DNA from: an uncultured Eubacteriales bacterium
GTDB lineage: Bacteria; Bacillota; Clostridia; Oscillospirales; Acutalibacteraceae
NCBI GenBank assembly: GCA_900316345.1
Contig: ONCR01000010.1
Span: 1 to 35,396, forward strand
DNA: 35,396 bases
Direction: 5' to 3'
The notes beneath the pieces were generated by a model that ran no database searches, was not told the DNA's origin, and saw only the letters and a program-made list of their open reading frames with translations. Every line of letters begins with the position of its first letter. Position 1 is the stretch's first letter. Of the stretch, positions 24,944-32,376 are shown one piece after another. The translations under genes and the position numbers were made by a program.

Positions 24944-26956
24944 TTAATTGATAGCTTTTCCGTTAACGTAAAGCGTATAGGAACCGAAATCAATATTTGA
25001 ATAAGTTTCGTCCTCATCTTCAAGGCTTGTTACGTAGGTGTCGCCGGTAAGCTTGATTTTTGAAGCCTTGTCAAGCTTGAGCGTAATTTCCTTTGCGGAA
25101 TTATCGCTGTTAATTGCGCCCTCATAGCTTGAAGAGGTAAGGTTAATAGCTACGGTAGAAATTTTATCGGCATTAATATCGCCGGTAAGGGTTTGATTTT
25201 CGGCGTTAAGAGTTACGTTGCCGCCGTTAGAGCCCTCGTTGCCCCATTCGCTCGTGCCCTCAGCGCTGATAAGAATGTTGCTGCCGTAAATGAGCTTCGT
25301 ATTATTAAGGTTAATTACTGCGTCAGTGTTTGTAATAAAGAACATCGGCGCTGTTTTGTAATAATCTGAATTGCTTTGAATTTCAAGCGTTGAATCGGTT
25401 GCGGTAAAGGTTCCCGTGCCTTCTGAAGCGTCGCCACTCATTGACTGGTAAATCATAACGCCTGCCTTATCAACGTCGTTTCGGTTTCCCTTTCCGCTTG
25501 CGGTAAGGGTTGAAGAGGTTACCGTTGCTGAATTTTTACCTTCAATAACAACCATCTGTGAGCCGTTTGCCGTTCCCGTTGTTTTTTCAATACTGATATT
25601 GCCCGTTGAATAGATTACCGGAGAGCCGCTGCCATTGGTTTCAAGCGTTGAGTTTTTGGCAATTACCGTGCCTTCGCCTCTGTCCGTTGCAAGGCTTGCG
25701 CATGAACCGCCCTGAGTTGTAATCGTCACGTTATCCGCTTCAATATATCCGCCGTAGGTTGCGTCAAGCCCTCTTGCCGAGGAGGCTCCGGTTGAGGTAA
25801 TTGTTGAATCGCTGATGTAGATTTTTGCGTTCTCGCCCGTTGCAAAAACTGCGTTTGCACCCTTGGCGTCGGTATTGATTGTTGCGCCTTTTATTGTAGC
25901 CGTTGAGCCCGATTGAACAAGCACGGCAGAATTAACGCCGTAAAATTCGGAATTCTCTGTATTGGTACTGTCGCCCGTTTTTGTTATCGTTGCGCTGTCA
26001 ACCGTTGCATTTCCGCCGTTATTTACAAGGATAGCGCTTTCGTCCGAGCTCGTAGATGAATAGCTTTCGGAAAGTGTTTCCTCCTTGCCGTCAACAGAGG
26101 TTGCTCCGTTTGCGTCAACCGAGGTCTGCGAGCTTCCGCCGTGCATTTCTCCTCCCGGGCCTCCCTGCATCGTTTCGCTTGAGCTTGATGATGAGGCAAA
26201 GTATTTAGTTGTAAGCTGACCCTGAATTACGGTTAAGCAGCCCGTTACGATAGCAACCGAAAGGGCATAGATAACTATTCTTTTCCAGCCCTTAAGCGTT
26301 TCCTTAAAGCCCTTTTTGTTGAAGCCTGACATTATCAGGTAAAGAATTAAAGCCGCTGTAAACAAAGCTTCAACTGCAAAAACGATATAGAATAAGGCGC
26401 TTACCGAGGAGGATTTTGTTCGGCTGCGCTTCATATTCGAAGGCATTTCGGGTCTGCCTGAACTGTTATTATCACTGCCTGATTTGCCGCTGTTTGAATT
26501 ACTGTTAGTGCCGGCCTTTGACGTATCGGTTACGTCCGCGCTTTCGCTTTCCGTTTCACTTCCGAAAGAGCTTATCGGGTCGTCCGAAGTGCTTCCGTCG
26601 GAATTTGACGCGCCGCCGTTCGGCATTTCGGGAGGCTGACCGTTTTCGTTTTGACCGCCGTTCGGCATTTCCGGCGGTTGCCCGTTTTCGTTTTGACCGC
26701 CGTTCGGCATTTCGGGCGGCTGCCCGTTTTCGTTTTGACCGCCGTTTGGCATTTCGGGAGGCTGTGAAGACGAGCTGTCACCGCCTCCGCTCTGAGGTCC
26801 GCCGTTAAAAGCTCCGTCCGATTTCATATGGTATCCGCTTGAGCTGCTCTGCGATGCTGCATAATCCATAGTGAAATACGAGCCTGCGCCTAAAACGGCT
26901 ATCATTAAGATTATAATTATGTTTTTCACTGTACGTTTTGAAATTTTCTTTTTCAT
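24944..26956 (-). CDS. Membrane-anchored, probably beta-helical surface protein with PPEMPNGG repeats
   Basis: The 670-aa product has a signal-anchor (about 12-30), a long Ser/Gly/Pro/Asn-rich disordered region with three exact 14-residue repeats QPPEMPNGGQNENG plus a partial fourth (65-113), and two more membrane segments (about 186-209 and 227-249). The large C-terminal domain (about 280-670) is full of short repeats such as S.ATVDSATITKTGDS, typical of right-handed parallel beta-helices (adhesin, pectate-lyase-like or DUF4353-type). No catalytic residues were recognised. The topology puts the disordered loop and the beta-helix outside the cell. Adhesion or glycan binding is the most likely role. 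AAAGGAG precedes ATG 26956. It is monocistronic. Confidence 0.75.
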   Translation of the reverse strand: MKKKISKRTVKNIIIILMIAVLGAGSYFTMDYAASQSSSSGYHMKSDGAFNGGPQSGGGDSSSSQPPEMPNGGQNENGQPPEMPNGGQNENGQPPEMPNGGQNENGQPPEMPNGGASNSDGSTSDDPISSFGSETESESADVTDTSKAGTNSNSNSGKSGSDNNSSGRPEMPSNMKRSRTKSSSVSALFYIVFAVEALFTAALILYLIMSGFNKKGFKETLKGWKRIVIYALSVAIVTGCLTVIQGQLTTKYFASSSSSSETMQGGPGGEMHGGSSQTSVDANGATSVDGKEETLSESYSSTSSDESAILVNNGGNATVDSATITKTGDSTNTENSEFYGVNSAVLVQSGSTATIKGATINTDAKGANAVFATGENAKIYISDSTITSTGASSARGLDATYGGYIEADNVTITTQGGSCASLATDRGEGTVIAKNSTLETNGSGSPVIYSTGNISIEKTTGTANGSQMVVIEGKNSATVTSSTLTASGKGNRNDVDKAGVMIYQSMSGDASEGTGTFTATDSTLEIQSNSDYYKTAPMFFITNTDAVINLNNTKLIYGSNILISAEGTSEWGNEGSNGGNVTLNAENQTLTGDINADKISTVAINLTSSSYEGAINSDNSAKEITLKLDKASKIKLTGDTYVTSLEDEDETYSNIDFGSYTLYVNGKAIN
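26639..26764 (-). repeat. Three tandem 42-bp coding repeats
   Basis: Three consecutive 42-bp units encode QPPEMPNGGQNENG and are followed by half a unit. The units are near-identical at DNA level, differing at third positions, and remain in frame. Length variation by slipped-strand replication would change the extracellular loop without breaking the frame. Confidence 0.85.
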
Positions 26957-27050
26957 TTTGATTGCTCCTTTCGTTAATTAAGGGTTTTCCCTTTGTTGAG
27001 CAAAGAATAACCCGTAATTCTTAAACGAACATTAAAGCAAAAAATTTTAC

Positions 27051-27080
27051 AAAAAAATTGAGCGGAGCCCTGCCCCGCCC
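27051..27080 (-). terminator. Terminator after the SASP gene
   Basis: On the minus strand GGGCGGGGC (27080-27072) pairs with GCTCCGCTC (27068-27060), including two G-U pairs, and is followed by AA and a T-run (27057-27051). It lies 14 nt past the SASP stop. Confidence 0.75.
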
Positions 27081-27094
27081 TTTTGATAATGAAA

Positions 27095-27280
27095 TTATCT
27101 CATTGATTCTTCGTAAGCCTTGATCATTTTCTTAACCATCTGACCGCCGACTGAACCTGCCTGTTTTGAAGTAAGGTCACCGTTGTAACCCTGCTTAAGG
27201 TTAACACCTACCTCGGAAGCTGCTTCCATCTTGAAACGGTTGAGAGCCTCCTTAGCCTCGGGAACTGTGTTCTTTGCCAT
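27095..27280 (-). CDS. Small acid-soluble spore protein, alpha/beta type
   Basis: The 61-aa product starts at ATG 27280 with GAGGTG upstream; the longer open frame to 27409 is not supported. It carries the alpha/beta SASP signatures: EALNRFKMEAASEVGV, containing the GPR germination-protease site region, and GYNGDLTSKQAGSVGGQMVKKMI. These proteins coat and protect spore DNA and are degraded on germination. Its presence shows that the organism is, or recently was, able to sporulate. Expression is expected under sigma-G; I could not assign its promoter firmly. The leader contains a strong hairpin. Confidence 0.95.
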   Translation of the reverse strand: MAKNTVPEAKEALNRFKMEAASEVGVNLKQGYNGDLTSKQAGSVGGQMVKKMIKAYEESMR

Positions 27281-27303
27281 CTTGATTACACCTCGCTTTT
27301 TCA

Positions 27304-27340
27304 AATTTGCAGGGCAAATGCGAGCCGTGCCCTGCAAATT
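27304..27340 (-). other. Hairpin in the SASP mRNA leader
   Basis: AATTTGCAGGGCA (27304-27316) and TGCCCTGCAAATT (27328-27340) form a perfect 13-bp stem with an 11-nt loop, ending 24 nt upstream of the SASP start codon. No T-tract follows. It could stabilise the mRNA in the forespore or bind a regulator. Confidence 0.6.
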
Positions 27341-27399
27341 GCCTTGCAAGTTTATTTTGCTCAATTCATTCAAAAAAACAAAATGTAATTTTTGACAAC

Positions 27400-27423
27400 A
27401 AAAAAGCACGGATTGCTCCGCGC
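27400..27423 (-). terminator. Terminator of the six-gene ArnC-like operon
   Basis: On the minus strand GCGCGGA (27423-27417) pairs with TCCGTGC (27412-27406, one G-U), with a GCAA tetraloop and then TTTTTT. It lies 10 nt after the last gene's stop and before the SASP gene. Confidence 0.85.
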
Positions 27424-27432
27424 AGTTTGTTT

Positions 27433-27777
27433 TTACATTGCATAGATTATTATGCCTGCAACGATTACGGACAGGCCAATGAATTTTTTAAGGTTAATAC
27501 GCTCCTTAAGTATAATTCGGCTAAGCGCGGCGACGAAAATATATTCCGAAGCGGCAAGGATTGGACCGAGTGAAAGCGGAACGCCCTTGTACGCGTAAAT
27601 AGTACAAAAGGTTGCGCCGAAGAAGATAGCATATGAAATTATTACATAGGGGTTAAGGTATTCTTTGATTTTGCTTTCATAAGTTTTTCCTGCGCTTTTT
27701 TTAAGCAAAATCTGGGCAATGGAGGAAACGAAAACTCCGCCGATATAAATAAGCGCAAATACTATTTTACTGTTCAT
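27433..27777 (-). CDS. Half-size DMT-superfamily membrane protein B (ArnF/SMR-like)
   Basis: The 114-aa product has four predicted membrane helices (about 7-24, 46-63, 67-88, 94-112). The motif pattern PLSLGPILAASEYIFVAALSRIILKERI followed by a glycine-rich helix is that of one EamA/DMT repeat. Half-size DMT proteins work as dimers, for example SMR exporters and the ArnE/ArnF flippase for undecaprenyl-phosphate-aminoarabinose. Its gene overlaps the 119-aa homologue by 11 nt, implying a heterodimer made in equal amounts. Being in the same operon as an ArnC-like glycosyltransferase, a flippase role for a lipid-linked sugar is the best inference; small-molecule export is the alternative. Confidence 0.78.
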   Translation of the reverse strand: MNSKIVFALIYIGGVFVSSIAQILLKKSAGKTYESKIKEYLNPYVIISYAIFFGATFCTIYAYKGVPLSLGPILAASEYIFVAALSRIILKERINLKKFIGLSVIVAGIIIYAM

Positions 27778-28126
27778 CGGCTTTCACCACTATAACAACG
27801 CCGATTATTACGATAACCGCGCCTATTATCATATTCAGCTTAATCTGTTCTTTAAAGAAAAGCACGCCCCAAATTATTCCCCATACTATTCCGACAGCCT
27901 TATTGCAAAACGCGGTAGTCAGCGGAACATATTTTAAAAGCTGTTGCCAGAAGATAGCGTAAACCCCTAAAATGAACACCATCAAGCCGTAAAAAAGAAT
28001 GAATTTAAACGAAAGAAATTCTTCCTTTGCCGCGAGCTTTGAGCATATGCCGGTAAACGAGTTAAAGAACAGAAGAATATGCAAGAGGGCAAAGTACCCG
28101 AGCATATTTTTTTTCTTTTCTGACAT
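27767..28126 (-). CDS. Half-size DMT-superfamily membrane protein A (ArnE/SMR-like)
   Basis: The 119-aa product has four membrane helices (about 10-28, 42-60, 70-92, 97-115). The segment LTTAFCNKAVGIVWGIIWGVLFFKEQIKLNMIIGAVIVIIGV is the typical C-terminal EamA half with the conserved KE and Gly-rich last helix. The basic/polar N-terminus MSEKKKN suggests an inside start. It pairs with the overlapping downstream gene, the two together making an eight-helix unit. Translation is coupled, and the upstream neighbour ends 11 nt before its start. Confidence 0.78.
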   Translation of the reverse strand: MSEKKKNMLGYFALLHILLFFNSFTGICSKLAAKEEFLSFKFILFYGLMVFILGVYAIFWQQLLKYVPLTTAFCNKAVGIVWGIIWGVLFFKEQIKLNMIIGAVIVIIGVVIVVKADEQ

Positions 28127-28137
28127 TTATTATCTCC

Positions 28138-29190
28138 TTAAGAAAGAAAGCTGTTAATTTTAGAAAGAGAGTAACGTCTACCCCTCACTCTATAATCCGT
28201 ATTTTTAACCGCATTTGCAAAATCAATTATTAAAGAAATACTGCTGACGTCAATGCCAAGTTCAAGCCCAAGCGTTTCAACGGGAACCAGCCCGTTTGGA
28301 ATGTCCTCATCAAGATACCTGTGTTCAAGCGAATTCGGGGCGTCTATTTCCCTATAATACTCATTTTTACGTATACAGGAATAAATATCATTTTCCCTAA
28401 TACCGTAACATTCTTCAAACCATTCGATAAGCGAAGCACAATCGGCGCCCATCGCAGAAGCAACAGCCATTCGTTGGTTGTCAATTTTTTCAACAAAGCC
28501 GCAAACAGACTTTGAAAGGCCGTCATAGTAATATTTAAAGCTGTGTTCCGTGCTTTCAATCCATCCGGTATTCATAAGAACAGGTGCGCAATGGAGCACC
28601 ATCCCTATATTACCAAGCGATGTATTAAGAAATGATTCTGTTAAGATAAACCTATCCCTTACGCATTCCGGCAAACAATCAAAAAGCTCGGATTTAGTTA
28701 TTTTCCTTCCGAGAGCAGCCATTTTCACCTTGCTTTTAAGCGCATAGATATGTGAAAAGTTGGTGGGCGTTCTTCGGCAGGTATAAACTATACTTTGTGT
28801 TTCAATAACCGCAGGGATTTCCCTGCATCCGTTTTTCTTAAGCTCTTCTATAAATTCAATCGCACCAAAGGTTCTTCCCGGGTTCAGGAAGATTACACTT
28901 CCCGAAAGAAGAACGCCTGCAAGTTCTCTTGCAACGTCCTTATAAGCCACTGAAGGAACGGTAACAAATATTCTTTTGGATACAAGGGCGCTCATATCAG
29001 TTGAAGCCTCTTCAATTTTGGCTTCTCCTTTTACCGCACCTTCGCATATTATGGTTTTTGTTTTTGCAATATCCTTGATATGCTCCGCTGTTCTGTTCCA
29101 CAGCTTAACACGTTCGCCGTTTAGCGCAAAATGGCCTGCCATTGCAAGCCCCTGATGGCCTGCGCCGATGATTAAAACACTTTCTTTCAT
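28138..29190 (-). CDS. Octopine/nopaline dehydrogenase-family NAD(P) enzyme
   Basis: The 350-aa product has an N-terminal Rossmann fold with G9-A-G11-H-Q-G14 and a C-terminal all-helical opine dehydrogenase domain. Its signature runs NIGMVLHCAPVLMNTGWIE, with the catalytic-type His200, then YYYDGLSKSVCGFVEKIDNQR and YLDEDIPNGLVPVETLGLELG. The family reductively condenses an amino acid's amine with a 2-oxo acid, or performs related reductions (octopine, nopaline, staphylopine-type enzymes). The substrate cannot be read from the sequence. It starts 1 nt after the stop of the B12 mutase-like gene, so its substrate could be the mutase product. The function is inferred from fold and context. Confidence 0.82.
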   Translation of the reverse strand: MKESVLIIGAGHQGLAMAGHFALNGERVKLWNRTAEHIKDIAKTKTIICEGAVKGEAKIEEASTDMSALVSKRIFVTVPSVAYKDVARELAGVLLSGSVIFLNPGRTFGAIEFIEELKKNGCREIPAVIETQSIVYTCRRTPTNFSHIYALKSKVKMAALGRKITKSELFDCLPECVRDRFILTESFLNTSLGNIGMVLHCAPVLMNTGWIESTEHSFKYYYDGLSKSVCGFVEKIDNQRMAVASAMGADCASLIEWFEECYGIRENDIYSCIRKNEYYREIDAPNSLEHRYLDEDIPNGLVPVETLGLELGIDVSSISLIIDFANAVKNTDYRVRGRRYSLSKINSFLS

Positions 29191-29191
29191 A

Positions 29192-31078
29192 TCAAACTAT
29201 TACTCCGTATTTCTGTTTAAGAATATACTTTGCGTCGGGCAGATTGCTAATACATTTGTTAATACGACTTTCATCAGAAACAAGAAGGCCGCCTTCAGTA
29301 AGCTCAATTCCGCCGCTTACCATCTTTGTTTCCCAGCATTTGGCAGAAATGAACTCATCGCTTTCACTCCACAGCTCCGGGACAGGAAGCCAGCCCGCTG
29401 TAAAGGCAAGATAAAGGCCCTCCGGAGAATAGAGATTGGGAATATTGCTTTCCATAGCCTCAATAATCCTTTTGGCAGAGGAATACAATCTTCCTTCCCT
29501 TGAGGCAATATCCTCTGATACAGTATTATGCATAAGGCCCTGCTTTTTGAGCTTACGATATTTGTTAAGCGAATACTTTGTTATTCTTATACTTTCGTTT
29601 AAAATATCCGGATTGGCCAGAAAAAGCGCTTCGCTGTAGCTTACGACGTGAATAATATCCGGGCTGTATACATTAGCGGGGTCAATATCGTCCATCATTG
29701 CACTAACTGCAGAAAGCTGAACTTTGGCCTCATCAAGACTCGGCTTGAAATAATCAAGCCCCGCCCTCGTTTGAAGAATAACCTTAAAGTGCTCGTCCTC
29801 AAGGCTTTTCACAAGCTTAAGCATTGCTCGCGATTTTGCCAAATCCTGAATTCCCCAAGTGCTTCGCGGAGTGTTAAGCATATTCTGAAGAATAAAGCTT
29901 TCAATACCGTATTTCTTAGCCGTTTTGGCAGCAAGATATTCTGAAACAATATATGTTACATCGTCGCATCCCCTGAAAGCAAAATGATGTGGGACATTGG
30001 TTTCAAGAGGCTTGTTAATTGTAGAAACATAAGCAATCGTTTCTATATGTTCCTTAAGGCCGTTATATAAGCTGTTAGGACCTCTGCCGTCAAGCTCATT
30101 AAACCACCAAAGAGACAGCGCATTCCACGCGTTATTAATTGTTCTTTCATACATCTTTGCCATTTTAAGAACGTTTTTCGTTCCCGAATATGTTCTTACA
30201 AGCATAGGCGAAGCTGCCTCACGAATCGCGGCATATTCCTCTTCGGAATTAACGGGAACGCCACCCCCGTTAATTTTATTATCCCAGTTTTCACCGAAGT
30301 TAGACTGAGAAAGCTGTGATGAGCCTATTGAAAGGATATCAAGATAACCCTTATCGGCAAGTTCCCTGCACCAAAGGTTGAATTCATCAAGGCACTGTTT
30401 TCTGGTTGAATCTGCAGAATACGGTCCGAGGTGGGCGCGTATAAGCGGCTGAAAGCCGCCTTCAAAGTTGTTTTTCAGACGAAGCTGTAGGTTATCCCTC
30501 ATAGTCCCAAATTCGGGATAAAGCTTTCTTTGCGGCGCCTTAAAAGCTTCATATTCGCCGGAGTTTATTATTTCCTTTCCGAAATTAATAAGTTCCTTAT
30601 CATACTTACAGCCTTGAATAATGGTTTTAGGAATGTTTTCAGGTGCAACGCCCATAACGAGGAGCGTTTCCTCTGCAGATTCGCCGCCTCTGAAAGTTTT
30701 AATCCTTCCGCCGTATTCCCTTTCAATCATATCACATGCAGGCTTAAGCCCCGCAAAATGGATATTCTTTATAATAGCGTCGGAGGTTTCGTATAGTCTT
30801 TCACTTTTTAAAAAAGAAACAAGTCTTCCAACAATGTTAACGGCGTCAACAGGGTCAAGCCTGTAGGAAACGCCCAGCTTTGTAATGCCGTTGTCCCTAA
30901 TCCAGGCAGCAATTCTGCTTCGGCTGCTTTTTTCGCTTATTTTATCAAGAGCGTTTTCAATTTCCTTTGGGGCAATAATAACCCTGCAACCGCATTCGCG
31001 AAGAAGCGATGCGGCTGCATTAATACCCATTGTATGTGCATCGGTAAGGGTTTTTATTAATCCAAAGATGTCATTCAT
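29192..31078 (-). CDS. B12-dependent mutase-like protein (DxHxxG cobalamin domain fused to a large C-terminal domain)
   Basis: The 628-aa product begins with a cobalamin-binding module (about 1-135): D13-A-H15-T-M-G18, the base-off/His-on motif, then GVSYRLDP (Ser71) and FRGGES. These are the three standard contact regions of glutamate-mutase and methionine-synthase type B12 domains. The remaining roughly 490 residues look like an alpha/beta barrel-type catalytic domain with conserved-looking blocks GSSQLSQSNFGENWD, NGGGVPVN and TNVPHHFAFRGCDD. In glutamate mutase the S (B12) and E (barrel) parts are separate proteins; here they would be fused in S-E order. Similarity of the C-terminal part to MutE is only suggestive. 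A carbon-skeleton rearrangement or methyl transfer is the likely chemistry. It sits between the ATP-grasp and opine-dehydrogenase genes. Confidence 0.7.
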   Translation of the reverse strand: MNDIFGLIKTLTDAHTMGINAAASLLRECGCRVIIAPKEIENALDKISEKSSRSRIAAWIRDNGITKLGVSYRLDPVDAVNIVGRLVSFLKSERLYETSDAIIKNIHFAGLKPACDMIEREYGGRIKTFRGGESAEETLLVMGVAPENIPKTIIQGCKYDKELINFGKEIINSGEYEAFKAPQRKLYPEFGTMRDNLQLRLKNNFEGGFQPLIRAHLGPYSADSTRKQCLDEFNLWCRELADKGYLDILSIGSSQLSQSNFGENWDNKINGGGVPVNSEEEYAAIREAASPMLVRTYSGTKNVLKMAKMYERTINNAWNALSLWWFNELDGRGPNSLYNGLKEHIETIAYVSTINKPLETNVPHHFAFRGCDDVTYIVSEYLAAKTAKKYGIESFILQNMLNTPRSTWGIQDLAKSRAMLKLVKSLEDEHFKVILQTRAGLDYFKPSLDEAKVQLSAVSAMMDDIDPANVYSPDIIHVVSYSEALFLANPDILNESIRITKYSLNKYRKLKKQGLMHNTVSEDIASREGRLYSSAKRIIEAMESNIPNLYSPEGLYLAFTAGWLPVPELWSESDEFISAKCWETKMVSGGIELTEGGLLVSDESRINKCISNLPDAKYILKQKYGVIV

Positions 31079-31095
31079 ACTGTTTACTCCGATAG

Positions 31096-32376
31096 TTAAA
31101 AATTAAAGATACGGTTAAAATCTGACTGTTCGGGAACTCTTATAAATGAAAGCTTTTCGCCGTTTTCATCATTTACCCTCACAGCCTTATCAAGCCTTGA
31201 AATAAGATTTAAATAATCTATGCTTCTGTTTGTTTTGTAAAACAACCTTGCAAAGTTAACGCCTCCTGACGGTACGTTAATAAGCTCTGCGCCGTTTTTA
31301 TAATACACTCTTATATCCACAAGCTCGGGAAATTCACTAAACAGCTTTTCCGCTTCAAACTCGTAATATATTTTTCCTTTATTACATATCTGAACCTGAA
31401 TATCAAAAAATATCTTTCCGTTTTCAGTAACAGGAACAAAACTTTCAAGATTCTGATAATCAATTTCTTCACCTGCGGCGTTTTGAATGAGCATTTTTGC
31501 TATATTAGGCCCGCCAAGATAAACCGAATAAAGGTAAGGACTTCCGCCGGCAAGCCTGCAAAGAAGCTCGCTTACCATCAGTCCCCTGTTGCCAATAAAA
31601 CATTGAAGCGTTACGGGACCTTCCTTAATTCCGCTTTTCCGAATTATATAATTAAGCAGTTCCTTCAGCCTGTCATAATACCCTTCGGTGTACTTTGAAG
31701 GAAACGAAACAGCTGACAACATTATGCCGTTGCTCTTGTTTCTGAAGACGTCATAAATACAGGTTATATATGCATTTGAGCTTTTAACCCAAGCAGTAAT
31801 TGATATTTCATCCGCCGGATAATATTCCTCAACTATGATTTTGTCCGTATAATCCTTAGATTCCTTAACCGTATCGGCAAACGCCTTCTTAACCTCTTCT
31901 AAGTTTTCACATACCGTTATGCCCTTACTGCCGTATGCGTCTATAGGCTTAGTTACAACAGGAAAGCTGAAATTCGCAAGGCTTTCATCGAGGCTGTTAT
32001 ATTTAACAACAGCATATTTAAGTACCGGAACACCGATTTCTTCAAAAAACGCTTTCATCTTTTGTTTATCAATAAAACGCTCAACCGTCTTTCTGTCAAA
32101 AAAACAATTGGTTTTAAGATGGTTGCACACCTCGATACAAGGAATGATGTTTCTGTCTGAAAAAGCAGAAACACATCCATCTGCTCTCTCCCTTTCGGCA
32201 AGAGCAATAAGATTATCGGAGTCAATCGTTGATATGTTAAATGAAGGATGACCCATACTCTTTGCGGGAGCATCGGGGTAATAATCACATATATACGGCT
32301 CAATTTTAAGCGTTTCAAATTCCTTTACCAAATCGCAGAAGGGGGAAATTGCGCCTAAAAGAATTAGCTTTTTCAT
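31096..32376 (-). CDS. ATP-grasp carboxylate-amine ligase-like enzyme
   Basis: The 426-aa product has a pre-ATP-grasp domain (1-95) with the DYYPDAPA...DSDNLIALAERERADG pattern of PurK/CarB-like proteins. A full ATP-grasp fold follows: Lys143 (VVTKPIDAYGS), the glycine loop GSKGI (149-153), the adenine-side EEYYPADEIS (183-192) and the later GLMVSELLCRLAGGSPY metal/phosphate region. Such enzymes activate a carboxylate as acyl phosphate and join it to an amine or other nucleophile. About 100 residues at the C-terminus form an extra domain. The stop of the glycosyltransferase gene overlaps its start (ATGA). It may ligate the amino-acid-like product of the neighbouring enzymes; the exact substrate is unknown. 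Confidence 0.82.
   Translation of the reverse strand: MKKLILLGAISPFCDLVKEFETLKIEPYICDYYPDAPAKSMGHPSFNISTIDSDNLIALAERERADGCVSAFSDRNIIPCIEVCNHLKTNCFFDRKTVERFIDKQKMKAFFEEIGVPVLKYAVVKYNSLDESLANFSFPVVTKPIDAYGSKGITVCENLEEVKKAFADTVKESKDYTDKIIVEEYYPADEISITAWVKSSNAYITCIYDVFRNKSNGIMLSAVSFPSKYTEGYYDRLKELLNYIIRKSGIKEGPVTLQCFIGNRGLMVSELLCRLAGGSPYLYSVYLGGPNIAKMLIQNAAGEEIDYQNLESFVPVTENGKIFFDIQVQICNKGKIYYEFEAEKLFSEFPELVDIRVYYKNGAELINVPSGGVNFARLFYKTNRSIDYLNLISRLDKAVRVNDENGEKLSFIRVPEQSDFNRIFNF

Noticed and set aside
26639-26764. 42-bp tandem repeats considered as a CRISPR array
   Set aside because: The units are contiguous with no spacers and encode a protein repeat in frame.
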